This document shows, in pieces, positions 5,749 to 7,653 of a DNA stretch of 7,653 nucleotides. Within the stretch, counting starts at the first letter, position 1; every line of letters begins with the position of its first letter. The notes under the pieces were generated by a model. That model was not told the DNA's origin and did no database searches. It saw nothing but the letters and a program-made list of their open reading frames with translations. This stretch comes from an uncultured Ruminococcus sp. (GTDB taxonomy: Bacteria; Bacillota; Clostridia; Oscillospirales; Ruminococcaceae), in NCBI GenBank assembly GCA_937901485.1, contig CALGTT010000399.1, positions 1 to 7,653 on the forward strand. Direction: 5' to 3'. Position numbers and translations under genes: made by a program.

Positions 5749-5777
5749 TTGACAAAAATATAACAATGTGCTACAAT
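5749..5777 (+). promoter_or_regulatory. Main sigma-A promoter (P2) of adhE
   Basis: TTGACA (5749-5754) and TACAAT (5772-5777) are 17 bases apart, close to consensus. Transcription should start near 5784, leaving a leader of about 64 bases. The -35 box sits in GCAAAAATCCATTGACAAA, nearly the same sequence that surrounds the P1 -35 box. Confidence 0.82.
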
Positions 5778-5787
5778 AGAATCATGG

Positions 5788-5803
5788 GGATGGTATACCA
5801 TCC
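5788..5803 (+). promoter_or_regulatory. Perfect 16-bp palindrome at the start of the adhE transcript
   Basis: GGATGGTATACCATCC is fully self-complementary and lies about +5 to +20 from the expected start of P2. As DNA it looks like an operator placed to block RNA polymerase. As RNA it forms a 6-bp stem with a UAUA loop at the very 5' end, which could protect the mRNA. The two readings cannot be separated by sequence alone. Confidence 0.55.
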
Positions 5804-5847
5804 GAAGAAAGAAGATTCCTAACACTTTAGAATGGAGAGGAAAATTT

Positions 5848-7653
5848 ATGAACGATGCGAACACAACTGCCAAGACAGAGATGCTGGTAGACAGTGTGGA
5901 TACACTGATGCAGAAGATTCAGGAGATCCGCGCTGCACAGAAGAAATTTGCTTCCTATACACAGGAGCAGGTGGATCGGATCTTCAAGGCAGCTGCAATT
6001 GCGGCAAACCATGCAAGAATTCCGCTGGCAAAAATGGCTGTTGAGGAAACCGGCATGGGTGTTGTTGAGGACAAGGTCATCAAGAACAATTATGCAGCAG
6101 AACACATTTATAATGCGTTCAAGAACACCAAGACCTGCGGCGTGATCGAGGAGGACAAGGTGTTCGGTACAACGACCATCGCAGAGCCGATCGGTGTGGT
6201 AGCAGCAGTTATCCCGACTACAAACCCCACATCCACTGCCATTTTCAAGTGTCTGATTTCCCTGAAGACCAGAAACGGCATTATCATCAGCCCCCATCCG
6301 AGAGCAAAGAAGTCCACGATTGCAGCAGCTAAGATCGTTCTGGAGGCTGCTGTCAAGGCTGGCGCACCGGAGGGCATCATCGGCTGGATCGACATTCCTT
6401 CTCTGGAAATGACAAATACCGTCATGAAGGAAGCGGACATCATTCTGGCAACCGGCGGTCCCGGCATGGTAAAGGCTGCATACTCCAGCGGCAAGCCCGC
6501 ACTGGGCGTAGGTGCAGGCAATACCCCTGCCATCATCGACAAGTCCGCTGACATTCAGCTGGCTGTCAATTCCATCATCCATTCCAAGACCTTTGACAAC
6601 GGCATGATCTGCGCATCCGAGCAGTCCGTGATCGTTGACAAGAGCATCTACAAGGATGTCAAGAAGGAGTTCGAAAAGCGCGGCTGCTATTTCCTGACTG
6701 CCGAGGAAACCGAAAAGGTTCGTAAGACTATCATCATCAACGGTGCACTCAATGCCAAGATCGTTGGTCAGCCTGCGGCAGTGATCGCGGAGCTGGCAGG
6801 TGTCAAGGTTGATCCCGACACCAAGATCATCATCGGCGAAGTGACTTCTGTTGAGATCGAAGAAGAATTTGCACATGAAAAGCTTTCTCCGGTACTGGCA
6901 ATGTACAAGTCCGAGAGCTTTGAGGATGCAATGGAAAAGGCTGACAGACTCGTGCAGGACGGCGGCTACGGTCATACCTCCTCGCTCTATGTCAATGCAA
7001 CCACGGAGAGAGAGAAGATCGCGGCATTCGGCGCAAAAATGAAGACCTGCCGTATTCTGGTGAATACACCTTCTTCCCACGGCGGCATTGGCGACCTGTA
7101 CAACTTCAACCTTGCTCCCTCCCTGACACTCGGCTGCGGCTCGTGGGGCGGCAACTCCGTTTCCGAGAACGTAGGTGTCAAGCACCTGATCAACATCAAG
7201 ACCGTTGCAGAGAGGAGAGAGAATATGCTGTGGTTCAGAACACCCCAGAAGGTGTACTTCAAGAAGGGCTGCCTGCCGATCGCACTCGATGAGCTGGGCA
7301 ATGTGCTGGGCAAGAAGCGCGTGTTCCTCGTAACCGACAGCTTCCTGTACAAGAACGGCTATACAAAGTGCATCACTGACAAGCTCGATGCAATGGGCAT
7401 TGCACACACTACCTTTGCCGATGTAGAGCCGGATCCGACACTGCTGTCCGCACAGAAGGGCGCAGAGGCAATGACCAAGTTCGAGCCGGACTGCATCATC
7501 GCACTCGGCGGCGGCTCTGCAATGGACGCAGCCAAGATCATGTGGGTGCTCTATGAGCATCCGGATGCAGACTTCCTTGACATGGCAATGCGTTTCATTG
7601 ACATCCGCAAGAGAGTTTATACCTTCCCGAAGATGGGCGAAAAGGCATACTTC
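5848..7653 (+). CDS. adhE: Bifunctional acetaldehyde-CoA/alcohol dehydrogenase AdhE (3' end beyond window)
   Basis: AdhE reduces acetyl-CoA to acetaldehyde and then ethanol, using two NADH, and so restores NAD+ during fermentation. The visible 602 residues of a protein normally about 870 long are open to the last base. The aldehyde dehydrogenase half shows TGGPGMVKAAYSSGKP (202-217), the nucleotide-binding GVGAGNTP (220-227), catalytic Cys255 in NGMICASEQ, HEKLSPVLA (343-351) and HGGIGDLYNF (411-420). The iron-type alcohol dehydrogenase half begins at about WFRTPQKVYF (462-471) and includes the cofactor-binding GGGSAMDAAK (554-563). The metal ligands lie beyond the window end, so an intact iron site cannot be confirmed. 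GGAGAGG (5834-5840) 7 bases before ATG 5848 sets the start; ATG 5832 is out of frame. AdhE typically assembles into helical spirosomes. Confidence 0.97.
   Translation, partial: MNDANTTAKTEMLVDSVDTLMQKIQEIRAAQKKFASYTQEQVDRIFKAAAIAANHARIPLAKMAVEETGMGVVEDKVIKNNYAAEHIYNAFKNTKTCGVIEEDKVFGTTTIAEPIGVVAAVIPTTNPTSTAIFKCLISLKTRNGIIISPHPRAKKSTIAAAKIVLEAAVKAGAPEGIIGWIDIPSLEMTNTVMKEADIILATGGPGMVKAAYSSGKPALGVGAGNTPAIIDKSADIQLAVNSIIHSKTFDNGMICASEQSVIVDKSIYKDVKKEFEKRGCYFLTAEETEKVRKTIIINGALNAKIVGQPAAVIAELAGVKVDPDTKIIIGEVTSVEIEEEFAHEKLSPVLAMYKSESFEDAMEKADRLVQDGGYGHTSSLYVNATTEREKIAAFGAKMKTCRILVNTPSSHGGIGDLYNFNLAPSLTLGCGSWGGNSVSENVGVKHLINIKTVAERRENMLWFRTPQKVYFKKGCLPIALDELGNVLGKKRVFLVTDSFLYKNGYTKCITDKLDAMGIAHTTFADVEPDPTLLSAQKGAEAMTKFEPDCIIALGGGSAMDAAKIMWVLYEHPDADFLDMAMRFIDIRKRVYTFPKMGEKAYF

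Larger units (their letters stand above)
5521..5847 (+). other. adhE control region (non-coding)
   Basis: Together with the terminator this makes a 375-base gap without a credible gene. It is AT-rich and holds two promoters (5561-5589 and 5749-5777). TTTGTGAA occurs at 5537-5544 and again at 5679-5686. There is an AT-rich palindrome ATAATATTAT at 5660-5669, a 6-bp hairpin AGAATT/AATTCT at 5695-5713 without a T-tract, and a 16-bp palindrome at 5788-5803. The length and the doubled elements suggest a regulated fermentation gene. The 5590-5748 part would be a long leader if the first promoter reads into adhE. Confidence 0.6.

Noticed and set aside
5827..7560. Minus-strand open frame of 577 codons opposite adhE
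   Set aside because: Same codon-bias shadow; the + strand is unmistakably AdhE with catalytic and cofactor motifs.
1..7653. CRISPR arrays, tRNA/rRNA genes, insertion sequences, toxin-antitoxin or phage-defence genes
   Set aside because: Looked for and not seen: no regularly spaced repeats, no tRNA-like cloverleaf, no transposase or nuclease motifs; the non-coding gaps are accounted for by promoters, terminators and short repeats.

Overview
The window looks like chromosomal DNA from a cellulosome-forming Ruminococcus-type Firmicute (Oscillospiraceae). Four things point there: a type I dockerin on a secreted pectin-degrading enzyme, the lon-engB gene order known from Firmicutes, a YerC-type TrpR-related regulator, and clean sigma-A promoters (TTGACA-17-TATAAT type). 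The first ~435 bases do not fit. Their codon use (many ATA isoleucine codons) and Lon sequence variant look Bacteroidales-like, so the left edge is probably a chimeric join inside lon.

Layout, all genes on the + strand. (1) Positions 3-1045: 3' part of lon, with the suspected junction at ~436-480 and a one-base frameshift at ~870-878 that cuts off the native C-terminus. (2) Positions 1058-1669: engB (ysxC/yihA), a ribosome-assembly GTPase placed 12 bases after the lon stop. (3) Positions 1821-2171: yerC, with its own promoter and a rho-independent terminator at 2180-2209. (4) Positions 2172-2403: a dense control region with repeated GTAAACT and ATGCAA motifs, a perfect sigma-A promoter, a leader hairpin and a possible 26-codon leader ORF. 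(5) Positions 2404-5472: a secreted five-part protein with PL11 rhamnogalacturonan lyase, ricin/CBM13-like module, unassigned module, Thr-rich linker and type I dockerin, followed by a terminator. (6) Positions 5473-5847: a 375-base non-coding stretch with two similar promoters and a perfect 16-bp palindrome at the expected transcript start. (7) Position 5848 to the window end: adhE, the bifunctional aldehyde/alcohol dehydrogenase, cut off by the window edge after 602 codons.

The genes are separate units rather than one pathway: housekeeping (lon-engB), a regulator, plant cell wall attack (the lyase cleaves the rhamnogalacturonan I backbone, probably docked on a cellulosome scaffold) and fermentation (AdhE re-oxidises NADH while making ethanol). 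I see no clearly new multi-gene system. The items most worth a second look are the lon chimera, the architecture of the lyase control region and possible leader ORF, the unassigned module in the lyase, and the doubled promoter plus palindrome before adhE.
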